Assembly: GCA_028285345.1 (NCBI GenBank)
Contig: JANQPT010000014.1
Location: 608,334 to 672,333, forward strand
Length of the DNA stretch: 64,000 nucleotides
Source: Planctomycetales bacterium
GTDB taxonomy: Bacteria; Planctomycetota; Planctomycetia; Planctomycetales; Planctomycetaceae
Direction: 5' to 3'
The position numbers and the translations under genes are program-made. How positions within the stretch are numbered: the first letter of the stretch is position 1; each line of letters opens with the position of its first letter. The notes beneath the pieces are model-generated. The model made no database searches. It was not told the origin of the DNA and saw only the letters and a program-made list of their open reading frames with translations. Positions 18,801 to 25,718 of the stretch are shown here, one piece after another.

Positions 18801-19362
18801 GATTTTGGACGAAATCGCCGACGCCATTCGGCAAGCCGCCGGCAACCAGCAGGAGCAGACGGGCGAAATGCCGGGCGACGCGGCAAACGACATCGCCCAA
18901 GCGATGCAGCAATTGCAGCAAGCGCGTGAGCAACTGCAGCAACAGCAGAGCCAATCATCGCCAAACAATCAACAGAACGGCGGCGAGCAGCAAGCCGGCC
19001 AGCAAGGCGCCGACGCTAAGGTCAAGCAGGCGGCCGATTCGCTGTCGCAGGCGCACGAGCGGCTGCAGCTGGGGCAGGGCAAGCAGCGAGCGCGGCGCGG
19101 GACCGGACGACGTTCGCAGCAAAGTGGACAGGCCGGTTCGCCCGGCAATGCCGCCGGCGGCAGCGGCAGCAACTCGGCCGATGCGGAGATGCAAGCTCTG
19201 CGCGAGGAGTTCGAACGTCTCTCGGGACGACGCTGGGGTGAACTGCCGGGATCACTGCGAACCGAAATCCTCAAGTCGGCCTCACGGCGATCCGGCGGCG
19301 ACTATGAACAGATCATCCGCCGCTATTTCAAAGAACTCGCACGAACGAAACCGTCGGAGTGA
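15808..19362 (+). CDS. DUF4175-type membrane protein with very long coiled-coil/Gln-rich region
   Basis: 1184 residues from the ATG at 15808; the frame is open from 15628, so upstream starts (15733) are possible. Membrane segments at about 38-58, 70-90 and 160-185, then a beta-rich extracytoplasmic part (Ig-like stretches around EIEGGDRVAPRGGSLTLRAE and VTARDDFGVGRLQLHCELPG). From about residue 540 it is nearly all heptad coiled coil rich in Ala/Gln/Arg/Glu, ending with a Gln/Asn/Ser/Gly-rich stretch and a conserved-looking LSGRRWGELPGSLRTEIL. I recognise it as the DUF4175-like protein usually encoded with a MoxR-type AAA ATPase, as here. Molecular role unknown. Confidence 0.8.
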   Translation: MTTLTTQSQRTSDPPELPADVQVKLRRLANRLRRLAVLRGIGLSLAAFGGTLAIGLLADSLWELPQALRIGWLVFSIALTAACLVWYIARPLLRRYRGIDLAAVVEVAHLELGERLSSLIELSDPDLPAIWRGSALMLRGLSQETVAAVQNVDFDSSISEKPYWRSLCVGVGVLLIAGLPGVASPQSYALALARFFAPWGNYDRAGDLYFEIEGGDRVAPRGGSLTLRAELRSRSDAHNLPREAQLQLRYGADTHEMRDVRFDSRTDSFAVTLPNLQAGFSYCFVSGSARSKFYQVQVVDPPKIESCQLQAVPPAYTKMKPQTFDGAVGEMLVFEHSDLTIAMQFQQSVVEAELLFGSPGLTIAAEPGRSDDRDELPKLPIPISDDGQTATVNFAAERSNDFTILLTDRHGFHNRENATRSLRILRDRPPEFVEARDQEPLVMRPDGPLVVTVTARDDFGVGRLQLHCELPGGEQKVVDAPAKLLPTPAVKHTFEVDLSSAALQDGMSFTLYFRAADQRPVPGPQWTTSATRTVNVEEHAASFEEQSLVREQDRLLQELTAIQNEVRRRRQVVRHLADRPLTSELTEEDEFRVAETRTKLEDLSQRLHRLDGSFSERPLLASLSPETRNVADESLRSSQEEIAEAAGKDGKQRQSSFSAAERALGEADDRLTELKRRFEKLAKLERDLLDLQQLAAEAEALSRQLAALQRRQAELDAQPDSAEKRAQLGQLAEQKRQAEEAAAKLAEQLKELVEQHPEILAAARQAAMRRFGRLGLAARGIADGQRDLVNEIEQEVAQPQVAARDDRTKSLIDLIQAQRAVAERAVDLARNVARAFGPASEEARRGLSFAGQAHAVVRAAMRGQIRAAAKSARQAAESAEHLSGQSAEQRRAAEELLSRQQELSRLFAEMLSDPSQRQAAQRFGQHNLASQTEELQRQLEEITRSLESKPLDLQPQGEQARQAGQRAVQAQQRMQQTTESLDQSDPQRAALQGEQATQILDEIADAIRQAAGNQQEQTGEMPGDAANDIAQAMQQLQQAREQLQQQQSQSSPNNQQNGGEQQAGQQGADAKVKQAADSLSQAHERLQLGQGKQRARRGTGRRSQQSGQAGSPGNAAGGSGSNSADAEMQALREEFERLSGRRWGELPGSLRTEILKSASRRSGGDYEQIIRRYFKELARTKPSE

Positions 19363-19367
19363 AGATT

Positions 19368-19447
19368 GTAGGGTCCGCTATGCGGACCGAAATTGAGTGT
19401 GTAGCAGATTGACTGCAAGCACAATTGGTCCGCACAGCGGACCCTAC
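19368..19447. repeat. Paired REP/BIME-like palindrome
   Basis: Two 21-base arms, 19368-19388 and 19427-19447, are inverted copies with one mismatch. Each arm is GTAGG plus its own hairpin (GGTCCGC-TAT-GCGGACC on the left). The 38-base spacer is not repeated. It lies directly after the DUF4175 gene stop. A similar paired element is at 27362-27447. Confidence 0.85.
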
Positions 19448-19637
19448 TCGTCGACATCCCGCACGTGACTGCGGAACAAATTGAAATGTAATCGTTGACC
19501 GACATCGCGTAAGAAACGATCTCGTTGACTTGACCCCGGCGCGATCTATAATCGATCCGACGGTCGGTCCATCGATCCCCGCACCGCCGATCGTCGCAAT
19601 TCCTGCGCGGTTTCCTCCTCTCACTACCTGACTTCCC

Positions 19638-21065
19638 ATGACCGACCGACCTCGTACACTGGGCCAACTGCGCGAAAGCGGCTATCGTCCGCGGAGCGTT
19701 AAGTCCGAAATGCGGCAAAACCTGTTGGAAAAGCTGCGCCGCGGCGACACGCTGTTTCCCGGGATCCTTGGCTACGATCAGACGGTCATTCCACAGATCC
19801 AAAACGCGATTCTCTCGCGGCATGACATGCTCTTTCTGGGGTTGCGCGGACAGGGGAAGACGCGAATGCTGCGGATGCTCACGCAGTTCTTGGATGAAGC
19901 GTTGCCGGTCGTCGCCGGTTCGGAAATCAACGACGATCCGTTTCATCCGATTTCCAAATTCGCCCGCGATCAGGTTCTGACCCGCGGTGACGACTGCCCG
20001 ATCGAGTGGATCGGCCGCGACGAGAGATATCACGAAAAACTGGCGACGCCCGACGTGACGATCGCCGATTTGATCGGCGAGGTCGATTTGATCAAGCACG
20101 CCGAAGGAAAACATCTTTCCAGCGAAGACGTAATGCACTACGGGCTGATTCCCCGCAGTAACCGGGGCATCTTCTGCATGAACGAACTGCCCGACCTCAG
20201 CCCGAAAATTCAAGTCGGACTGTTTAACGTGCTCGAAGAGCGGGACGTGCAGATTCGCGGGTTCGCGATCCGCCTGAATTTGGATCTGCAAATGGTGTTC
20301 AGCGCCAACCCGGAAGACTACACCAACCGCGGCCGGATCGTGACGCCGCTGAAGGATCGCATCGGATCGGTTGTGCAGACGCACTATCCTCTCACCCGCG
20401 AATTGGGCATCGAAATCACCGAAGCGAACGCCTGGAGCGACCGCGACGGCGAGATCGAAGTCCACGTGCCGCAGTTTCTCAAAGAAGTCGTCGAAGAAAC
20501 GTCGCGACTGGCGCGGACCAGCGGACATGTGAATCAGGCGTCCGGGGTCAGCGTGCGGATGTCGATCGCCAATTACGAGTGCATGCTGTCCAACGCCGAA
20601 CGGCGGGCCGTCAGCGTGGGCACCGGCGTCGTGGTGCCCCGCGTCAGCGATCTGGCATTTCTGGGCGCCAGTTCGCGGGGTAAGTTGGAATTGAACATGA
20701 CCGAAGAAGCGGGCGAAGAAGACCGCTTAATCACGCGTCTCGTTGAAGAGGCGGTCAAGAACGTTTTTGACGCCCACTGTAAACCGGGCCGCTTTCGCAA
20801 CGTCGTGGAATACTTCGACGCCGGCAATTCGCTGGAAGTCGGCGACGGACTCAGTACGGACGAATGCCTGTCGCGGATCGGCGAAATCCGTGATTTCCGC
20901 AAGCAGATTGACGACTTGGCATCCGAACTGGCGCCGGACATCAACGGCGGCGGCGCTGCCGACGAACTCCGCGTGAGCGTTGCGGAGTTTATCCTCGAAG
21001 GTCTGCATTGCCATAATCGAATCAACAAGCAGCGGACGGCGGGGCAGGCAGTTTATCGGATGTGA
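19638..21065 (+). CDS. MoxR/Mg-chelatase-like AAA+ ATPase
   Basis: 475 residues. Walker A is GLRGQGKT (68-75); the acidic Walker B region and sensor are in IFCMNELPDLSPKIQVGLFNVLEERDV and VFSANPEDYTNRGRI, in the style of Mg-chelatase subunit I and MoxR chaperone ATPases. A helical C-terminal lid follows. It lies 275 bases after the DUF4175 gene, in the usual partnership in planctomycetes, where such ATPases are thought to remodel or assemble protein complexes with VWA or membrane partners. Partner and substrate here are unknown. Confidence 0.87.
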   Translation: MTDRPRTLGQLRESGYRPRSVKSEMRQNLLEKLRRGDTLFPGILGYDQTVIPQIQNAILSRHDMLFLGLRGQGKTRMLRMLTQFLDEALPVVAGSEINDDPFHPISKFARDQVLTRGDDCPIEWIGRDERYHEKLATPDVTIADLIGEVDLIKHAEGKHLSSEDVMHYGLIPRSNRGIFCMNELPDLSPKIQVGLFNVLEERDVQIRGFAIRLNLDLQMVFSANPEDYTNRGRIVTPLKDRIGSVVQTHYPLTRELGIEITEANAWSDRDGEIEVHVPQFLKEVVEETSRLARTSGHVNQASGVSVRMSIANYECMLSNAERRAVSVGTGVVVPRVSDLAFLGASSRGKLELNMTEEAGEEDRLITRLVEEAVKNVFDAHCKPGRFRNVVEYFDAGNSLEVGDGLSTDECLSRIGEIRDFRKQIDDLASELAPDINGGGAADELRVSVAEFILEGLHCHNRINKQRTAGQAVYRM

Positions 21066-21127
21066 CACAGCCTCAAGCAATGCAGTATGCTCTGGTATTC
21101 TGCCTGTAAATGCGGAGATATCAGCAA

Positions 21128-21418
21128 ATGCGAAAGATCGCCGATATCCATAGCAGTACTGTATGCCCTTATGCACGCGTGATGATCTACGATACGAACC
21201 ACAAGGATGCTGGCCGCAAAGACGGAGTATATTTGTTCTTCTATCGTTCCATCGAAGATACCGCATGTGATGCCGACGCTTGGTGCGCAACGCTTGCAGA
21301 AGCAGAGGAAATGTGCCAAATCGAATTCGGGGTCGACTCGAGCGACTGGCGCGAAGTGGATGATCCCAAACCGGGTTGTCAGCACGACCGGTTTTCAGGT
21401 GATCGTTGCGTTGAATAG
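21128..21418 (+). CDS. Small hypothetical protein
   Basis: 96 residues from the ATG at 21128, which has GGAGA nine bases upstream; an in-frame ATG at 21110 overlaps that site and is less likely. The sequence GVYLFFYRSIEDTACDADAW, TLAEAEEMCQIEFGVDSSDW, REVDDPKPGC resembles small cytoplasmic proteins whose centre reads EEA-x-x-x-x-x-FG-x-x-x-x-x-W, widespread but uncharacterised. It has five cysteines. Moderately confident that it is a real gene. Confidence 0.6.
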   Translation: MRKIADIHSSTVCPYARVMIYDTNHKDAGRKDGVYLFFYRSIEDTACDADAWCATLAEAEEMCQIEFGVDSSDWREVDDPKPGCQHDRFSGDRCVE

Positions 21419-21569
21419 TCGACGTCACTGAATAAAACTGCCACGACACGATTCTTTTTGTTAGCACACTCAGGTCGAGACCTTTCACTCAACAGTATCA
21501 GCGACTGTACAAGGGAATTCGACAGCGCGATGCAATAAGTGCTCGAGTGGGCTCGGAGGAGGTAATGAA

Positions 21570-21785
21570 ATGATCGATGGATTAGGGACCGGCCTGATTC
21601 TGATCTTGCCCATCGCCCTCTTCGCGTTTTGGATTTGGATGCTCGTGGAGTGCCTGACGAAAGAGCCGTCAGAGGGCAATGACAGAATCATTTGGGTCTT
21701 GGTGCTCGTCTTCTTGAACTATTTCGGCGCCGCTTTGTACTTCTTCGTCCGACGAACTGAGCGAATCAACAGATTCGGAGAATAA
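21570..21785 (+). CDS. PLDc_N-type small membrane protein
   Basis: 71 residues with two membrane segments (about 8-27 and 40-59) around the signature ECLTKEPSEGNDRIIWVLVL and ending YFFVRRTERINRFGE. This is the phospholipase_D-nuclease N-terminal (PLDc_N) fold found as a stand-alone membrane protein in many bacteria; function is unknown. Strong GGAGG about eight bases upstream of the ATG. Confidence 0.82.
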   Translation: MIDGLGTGLILILPIALFAFWIWMLVECLTKEPSEGNDRIIWVLVLVFLNYFGAALYFFVRRTERINRFGE

Positions 21786-21904
21786 TCGTCTGGTGCCGGT
21801 GAACATCCTGCAAGCTGGCCGTGTCAGCATATTGATGTCACAAACGCGATCGCGTGCCTAGAACTGTCGGATATACGACGGATTGATGCTTGAGGTCATT
21901 CAAG

Positions 21905-23293
21905 ATGAACAACACCCAACTGCGACGACTCGGCGTGCCGGAGCATTGTCTCAAGTCCGCTCTCGCCACGGTGCAAGTTTTGGCGAAGGATCGCGAGCTG
22001 CGCGGCGGTGCGCTGAAGGATCGCTTGCGCGAGGTGCTCGCGGCACCGGAGGAGTTCAGCACTGACGACGACATGGGCGAGTTCGCGCGAGATTTGATTG
22101 AAGAACGGGAATTCGAGCGGCCCGAACCGATTACATATCGCACCTGGGGCAGCGATATCGATGACGGTGCGCACCACCAAATGCAGCAGTCTTGCACGTT
22201 GCCGATGGCCCGCGGCGCGGCGCTGATGCCCGATGCGCACATCGGTTACGGACTGCCGATCGGCGGCGTGTTGGCGCTGGAGAATGCCGTCGTGCCGTAC
22301 GCGGTCGGCGTCGACATTGCCTGCCGGATGAAGCTCTCGGTGTTGGATATCCCCGTACCGGCAATGGACGAAGAATTCCACCGTTTCAAGAACGCGCTGG
22401 AAGGAGGCACGCGATTCGGGATTGGATCGAAACATGAACGCAAACAACAGCACGACGTGATGGACGAAGACTGGACCGTCAGCCGCGTCACCCGCGAAAA
22501 CAAGGACAAGGCCTGGAAACAGCTCGGCACATCCGGTTCGGGAAACCACTTTGTGGAGTTCGGCGTGTTTACGCTCCCGATCCCCGACGAGGAATTAGGA
22601 TTGGAACCGGGAACGTATGTCGCCCTGTTGAGCCACAGCGGTAGCCGCGGAACCGGCGCGTCGGTCTGCAACGTCTACAGCAGCATCGCCCGCCGCCTGT
22701 TGCCCAAGCGTTACGCCGACGTCGAACGTCTGGCATGGCTGGACCTCGATTCGCAGGAAGGCCAAGAGTACTGGGCGGCGATGAACCTGATGGGCGATTA
22801 TGCGTCGGCCAATCACGCGGTGATTCACCGGCTGGTCACAGATCTGCTGGGAGCGGAGGTGATTTCCGGCGTGGAGAACCATCACAACTTTGCCTGGAAG
22901 GAGATGCACGGTGGCAAGGAACTGATCGTGCACCGCAAAGGAGCCACACCCGCCGGCGCTGGAGTGCTGGGCGTGATTCCCGGCTCAATGGCCGACCCTG
23001 CGTATGTCGTGCGCGGCAAGGGAAACGCCGAGAGTTTCGACTCCGCCTCACACGGCGCAGGGCGACGCATGTCACGGACAAAGGCGAAGGACACGTACAA
23101 TTTCAACGCCGTTAAGCAGGACTTGGCCGCGAAAGGAGTCACGGTCCTCTCCGCCGGCGCCGATGAAGTGCCCGGTGTTTATAAGAACATCGACGACGTG
23201 ATGCGCGAGCAACAGGATCTGGTTGACATCGTAGCCCGGTTCGATCCGAAGATCGTCAAGATGTGCGGCGACGGCAGCCGGGCGGAGGATTGA
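21905..23293 (+). CDS. rtcB: RtcB-family RNA 3'-phosphate/5'-OH ligase
   Basis: 462 residues. All hallmarks are present: Mn-binding GVDIACRM (D137, C140), SGSGNHFVEFG, SHSGSRGTG, DYASANHAVI, ENHHNFAWKE, RKGATPAG and the guanylate-accepting histidine H383 in SASHGAGRRMSRTKA. It should join RNA 2',3'-cyclic phosphate or 3'-phosphate ends to 5'-OH using GTP, in tRNA or mRNA repair. The first in-frame start is a TTG at 21890; the ATG at 21905 fits the family. No archease gene or RtcR regulator is adjacent. Confidence 0.93.
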   Translation: MNNTQLRRLGVPEHCLKSALATVQVLAKDRELRGGALKDRLREVLAAPEEFSTDDDMGEFARDLIEEREFERPEPITYRTWGSDIDDGAHHQMQQSCTLPMARGAALMPDAHIGYGLPIGGVLALENAVVPYAVGVDIACRMKLSVLDIPVPAMDEEFHRFKNALEGGTRFGIGSKHERKQQHDVMDEDWTVSRVTRENKDKAWKQLGTSGSGNHFVEFGVFTLPIPDEELGLEPGTYVALLSHSGSRGTGASVCNVYSSIARRLLPKRYADVERLAWLDLDSQEGQEYWAAMNLMGDYASANHAVIHRLVTDLLGAEVISGVENHHNFAWKEMHGGKELIVHRKGATPAGAGVLGVIPGSMADPAYVVRGKGNAESFDSASHGAGRRMSRTKAKDTYNFNAVKQDLAAKGVTVLSAGADEVPGVYKNIDDVMREQQDLVDIVARFDPKIVKMCGDGSRAED

Positions 23294-23328
23294 AGGCCTT
23301 TCCCTGGTGCCCAAACTCCAACCCACCC

Positions 23329-23360
23329 TCTCTTTCCCAAGCTGGAGCTTGGGAAAGAGA
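23329..23360. repeat. Perfect 15-bp palindromic repeat after rtcB
   Basis: TCTCTTTCCCAAGCT (23329-23343) and its exact reverse complement (23346-23360) are separated by two bases. The core TTCCCAAGCT..AGCTTGGGAA is of the kind dispersed between genes in several phyla, so it may be a repeat, a terminator of rtcB, or both. No T-run follows. Confidence 0.8.
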
Positions 23361-23473
23361 AGCTGTGCGGCCGCTCACTCTCTCACTGTGTCGCCAGTTT
23401 TGGTACGCTGATCACTGCGTTTCGCGCTCGACAATCTTCGACGACGATCGGACGGCCGAAAGAGCAGCGACTC

Positions 23474-24874
23474 ATGAACGAGACTTCCCTCAGTGAACAG
23501 GCGCGTCAAATCTGGCAGGCGGGCGTCGACGCGGTTCGTTCCGAACAATTGCTGCGCGACGCAGTCCAGCGCGACGGCGATCAGCTGACAATTTGCGGCG
23601 AGACGGTGAATCTAGCCGAAGTCGGCCGTGTCGCCGTCGTTGGCGGCGGCAAAGCGGGCGCGGGGATGGCGGCGGCGCTGGAGGAAGTTCTGGGAGATGA
23701 ACTGCTCGACCAGAAGGTGACCGGCTGGTTGAACGTTCCCGCCGACTGTGTGCGGACGCTGAAAAAGATCCACCTGCATCCCGCTCGACCCGCGGGCGTC
23801 AACGAACCGACCGTCGAAGGCGTGGTCGGATCGAATAAGATTTTGGATATTGTGGAGGACTTAAAGCCGGGAGATCTCTGCCTGGTGCTGTTGTCCGGCG
23901 GCGGTAGCGCGCTGTTGCCCGCCCCCGTTCCCGAGATATCGCTGGGCGACAAACAAGCGGTCACGCGCTGGTTGATGCACGCCGGCGCGACGATTTCGCA
24001 GTTGAACACCGTCCGCAAACATCTTTCGCGGATCAAAGGGGGCGGATTGGCCCGCAGCAGTCGTGCGGGCCGCACCATTGCGCTGATCATCTCCGACGTC
24101 ATCGGCGATCCGCTGGAGATCATTGCTTCGGGTCCGACCGTGCACGACGATTCCACGGCAGGCGACGCGATGGATATGCTACTAAAACTTGGCGCCGATC
24201 CACCCGACGTTCCGCAAGCGGTGTTCGACTACTTGCAAGAACAAGCCAACAGCGACCATCCGCCGGCCGACGTGACCACGGCGGTCACCAATTACATCAT
24301 CGGCAGCAACCGAGTCGCCGTAGAGGCGGCAGCGCGGCGTGCGCGGGAGCTGGGTTACACAGTGCATTCGCTCGGCTCGGAAAACGCGGGCGAAGCGAAC
24401 AGCGAAGGGGTGGAATTGGCCAAATTGTGCGTGCAGATTCGCGACGAGCAAATTCCGCTAGCACCGCCGGCGTGCGTGATCAGCGGCGGCGAACCGGTCG
24501 TGAATATCGTCCCCACCGACAAGCCGCGCCGGGGCGGCCGTAATCAGCAGTTAGTGTTGTCGGCGTTGGATGACCTATGGGATGACGGCCTCAAGGACAT
24601 CGCCATTCTCTCCGGCGGCACCGACGGCGAAGACGGCCCCACCGACGCCGCCGGCGCGTGGGCGGACGCGGACATCTTGCGCGCCGCCCGCGAACAGGGA
24701 ATCACCCCCGGTCCGTATCTGGCGATCAATGATTCGTACACGTTTTTTGAACAGTGCGGCGGTTTGCTGAAGACGGGGCCGACGAATACGAACGTGATGG
24801 ATCTTCGCGTGGCGGTCGTTGGTGCAGAATCACTTAACGCAGAGTCGCAGGAGGCGCTGAGGCGCAGAGAATAA
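23474..24874 (+). CDS. Glycerate 2-kinase, type II (DUF4147/MOFRL)
   Basis: 466 residues. GckA/GLYCTK-type kinase: N-terminal DUF4147 domain with VAVVGGGKAGAGMAAALE, the glycine-rich nucleotide loop LLSGGGSALLPAP, NTVRKHLSRIKGGGLA and IISDVIGDP; C-terminal MOFRL domain with SGGEPVV, GGRNQQLVLSAL and LSGGTDGEDGPTDAAGAW. It phosphorylates D-glycerate to 2-phosphoglycerate. The last ~14 residues (LNAESQEALRRRE) are encoded by a GCAGAG-type intergenic repeat, so the natural C-terminus has probably been extended by repeat sequence. Confidence 0.9.
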   Translation: MNETSLSEQARQIWQAGVDAVRSEQLLRDAVQRDGDQLTICGETVNLAEVGRVAVVGGGKAGAGMAAALEEVLGDELLDQKVTGWLNVPADCVRTLKKIHLHPARPAGVNEPTVEGVVGSNKILDIVEDLKPGDLCLVLLSGGGSALLPAPVPEISLGDKQAVTRWLMHAGATISQLNTVRKHLSRIKGGGLARSSRAGRTIALIISDVIGDPLEIIASGPTVHDDSTAGDAMDMLLKLGADPPDVPQAVFDYLQEQANSDHPPADVTTAVTNYIIGSNRVAVEAAARRARELGYTVHSLGSENAGEANSEGVELAKLCVQIRDEQIPLAPPACVISGGEPVVNIVPTDKPRRGGRNQQLVLSALDDLWDDGLKDIAILSGGTDGEDGPTDAAGAWADADILRAAREQGITPGPYLAINDSYTFFEQCGGLLKTGPTNTNVMDLRVAVVGAESLNAESQEALRRRE

Positions 24875-24960
24875 TAAAATTAGAAGCGAGAACCCATTGG
24901 TTCTGAACTGTCGGCATCTGCACGAACTTTGCGTCTCACCGTCTCTGCGGCACTGCGTCT
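24836..24960. repeat. GCAGAG fold-back repeat overlapping a gene end
   Basis: The left arm (24836-24871, AACGCAGAGTCGCAG...GCGCAGAGA) is approximately inverted by the right arm (24928-24960, GCGTCTC..GTCTCTGCGG..CTGCGTCT). A perfect small hairpin AGAACC-CATT-GGTTCT lies between them. Such GCAGAG-rich arms are typical of dispersed fold-back repeats. The left arm lies inside the glycerate kinase reading frame. Confidence 0.7.
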
Positions 24961-24980
24961 AATGTTTTTAAGAGTTAACG

Positions 24981-25000
24981 AAGGTCCGACTGAGCCGGAC
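24981..25000. repeat. Single REP-like palindrome
   Basis: AAGGTCCGACTGAGCCGGAC holds a short imperfect palindrome (GTCCG..CGGAC) resembling one arm of the paired elements at 19368 and 27362. Single, so less certain. Confidence 0.45.
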
Positions 25001-25046
25001 GATGGAGACAGACGTGACCGCATGTTCGCCGTAGAGCTAGGCAAGC

Positions 25047-25553
25047 ATGAACGTGTTATGCGAAGTCGGAGATGTCCTAGACGCATCGGCCGACGTGCTA
25101 ATATCTACCGCGAATCCTTGGCTGAACATGTCCGGGGGCGTCAATGGTGCAATCCGCGAACGTTGCCCGGAGATTCAAGAAGAACTGCTCGCGTATCTCC
25201 GTACCGTCGGTAAGCCGGCCGTCGCAGCAGGAACTGTTGTGCAGACTTCGGCCGGCTCGCTGCCGTTTGCCCATATCATTCATGCAGTCGCGATCGATCC
25301 AATTTACGATTCGTCCACGAAAGTTGTCGGCGATACACTGATCGCAGCTTTTGATCTCGCCCATTCACTTTCCGCACGCACCGTATCACTTCCTGCGCTG
25401 GCAACTGGATACGGACCGCTCTCAATTGCTGATTTCGGTCGCGCGTTTGCTGACTGCGTAGTTGGCCGGTACGCTTTCGACGCCGTGACGATTGTCGTTC
25501 GTACTTCAGAGAACGCCGCGACGATTCAGTCGATGTTGACTTCCGCCCGGTAG
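25047..25553 (+). CDS. Macrodomain (ADP-ribose-binding) protein
   Basis: 168 residues forming one macro domain: GDVLDASADVLISTANPWLN, SGGVNGAIRERC, then AGTVVQTSAGSLPFAHIIHA, SLPALATGYGPLS and the end of the ADP-ribose pocket. Such proteins bind or hydrolyse ADP-ribose, its derivatives or ADP-ribosylated proteins and nucleic acids. The usual glycine-rich GVAGAI loop is present as GGVNGAI. It sits after glycerate kinase and near RtcB on the same strand, but the gap holds repeats, so co-transcription is doubtful. Confidence 0.88.
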   Translation: MNVLCEVGDVLDASADVLISTANPWLNMSGGVNGAIRERCPEIQEELLAYLRTVGKPAVAAGTVVQTSAGSLPFAHIIHAVAIDPIYDSSTKVVGDTLIAAFDLAHSLSARTVSLPALATGYGPLSIADFGRAFADCVVGRYAFDAVTIVVRTSENAATIQSMLTSAR

Positions 25554-25718
25554 AATTGCACTGCGTTACCCACTATGCCTGTGCACGACTACAAATCCGC
25601 GAGGTCGCTCCGATGTGGTCGCATGTGCAAGTCTGCCGATACGCTGGTAGGATAGCTTTTACATCGGAATTCTCCGGCAACGTTGTAGCTTATTACTGGG
25701 CCAGTCGAGGAAAGTTGT

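Noticed and set aside
18314..19396. 360-codon frame on plus inside the DUF4175 gene
   Set aside because: Shadow frame created by the Gln/Arg-rich codon use of the coiled-coil region.
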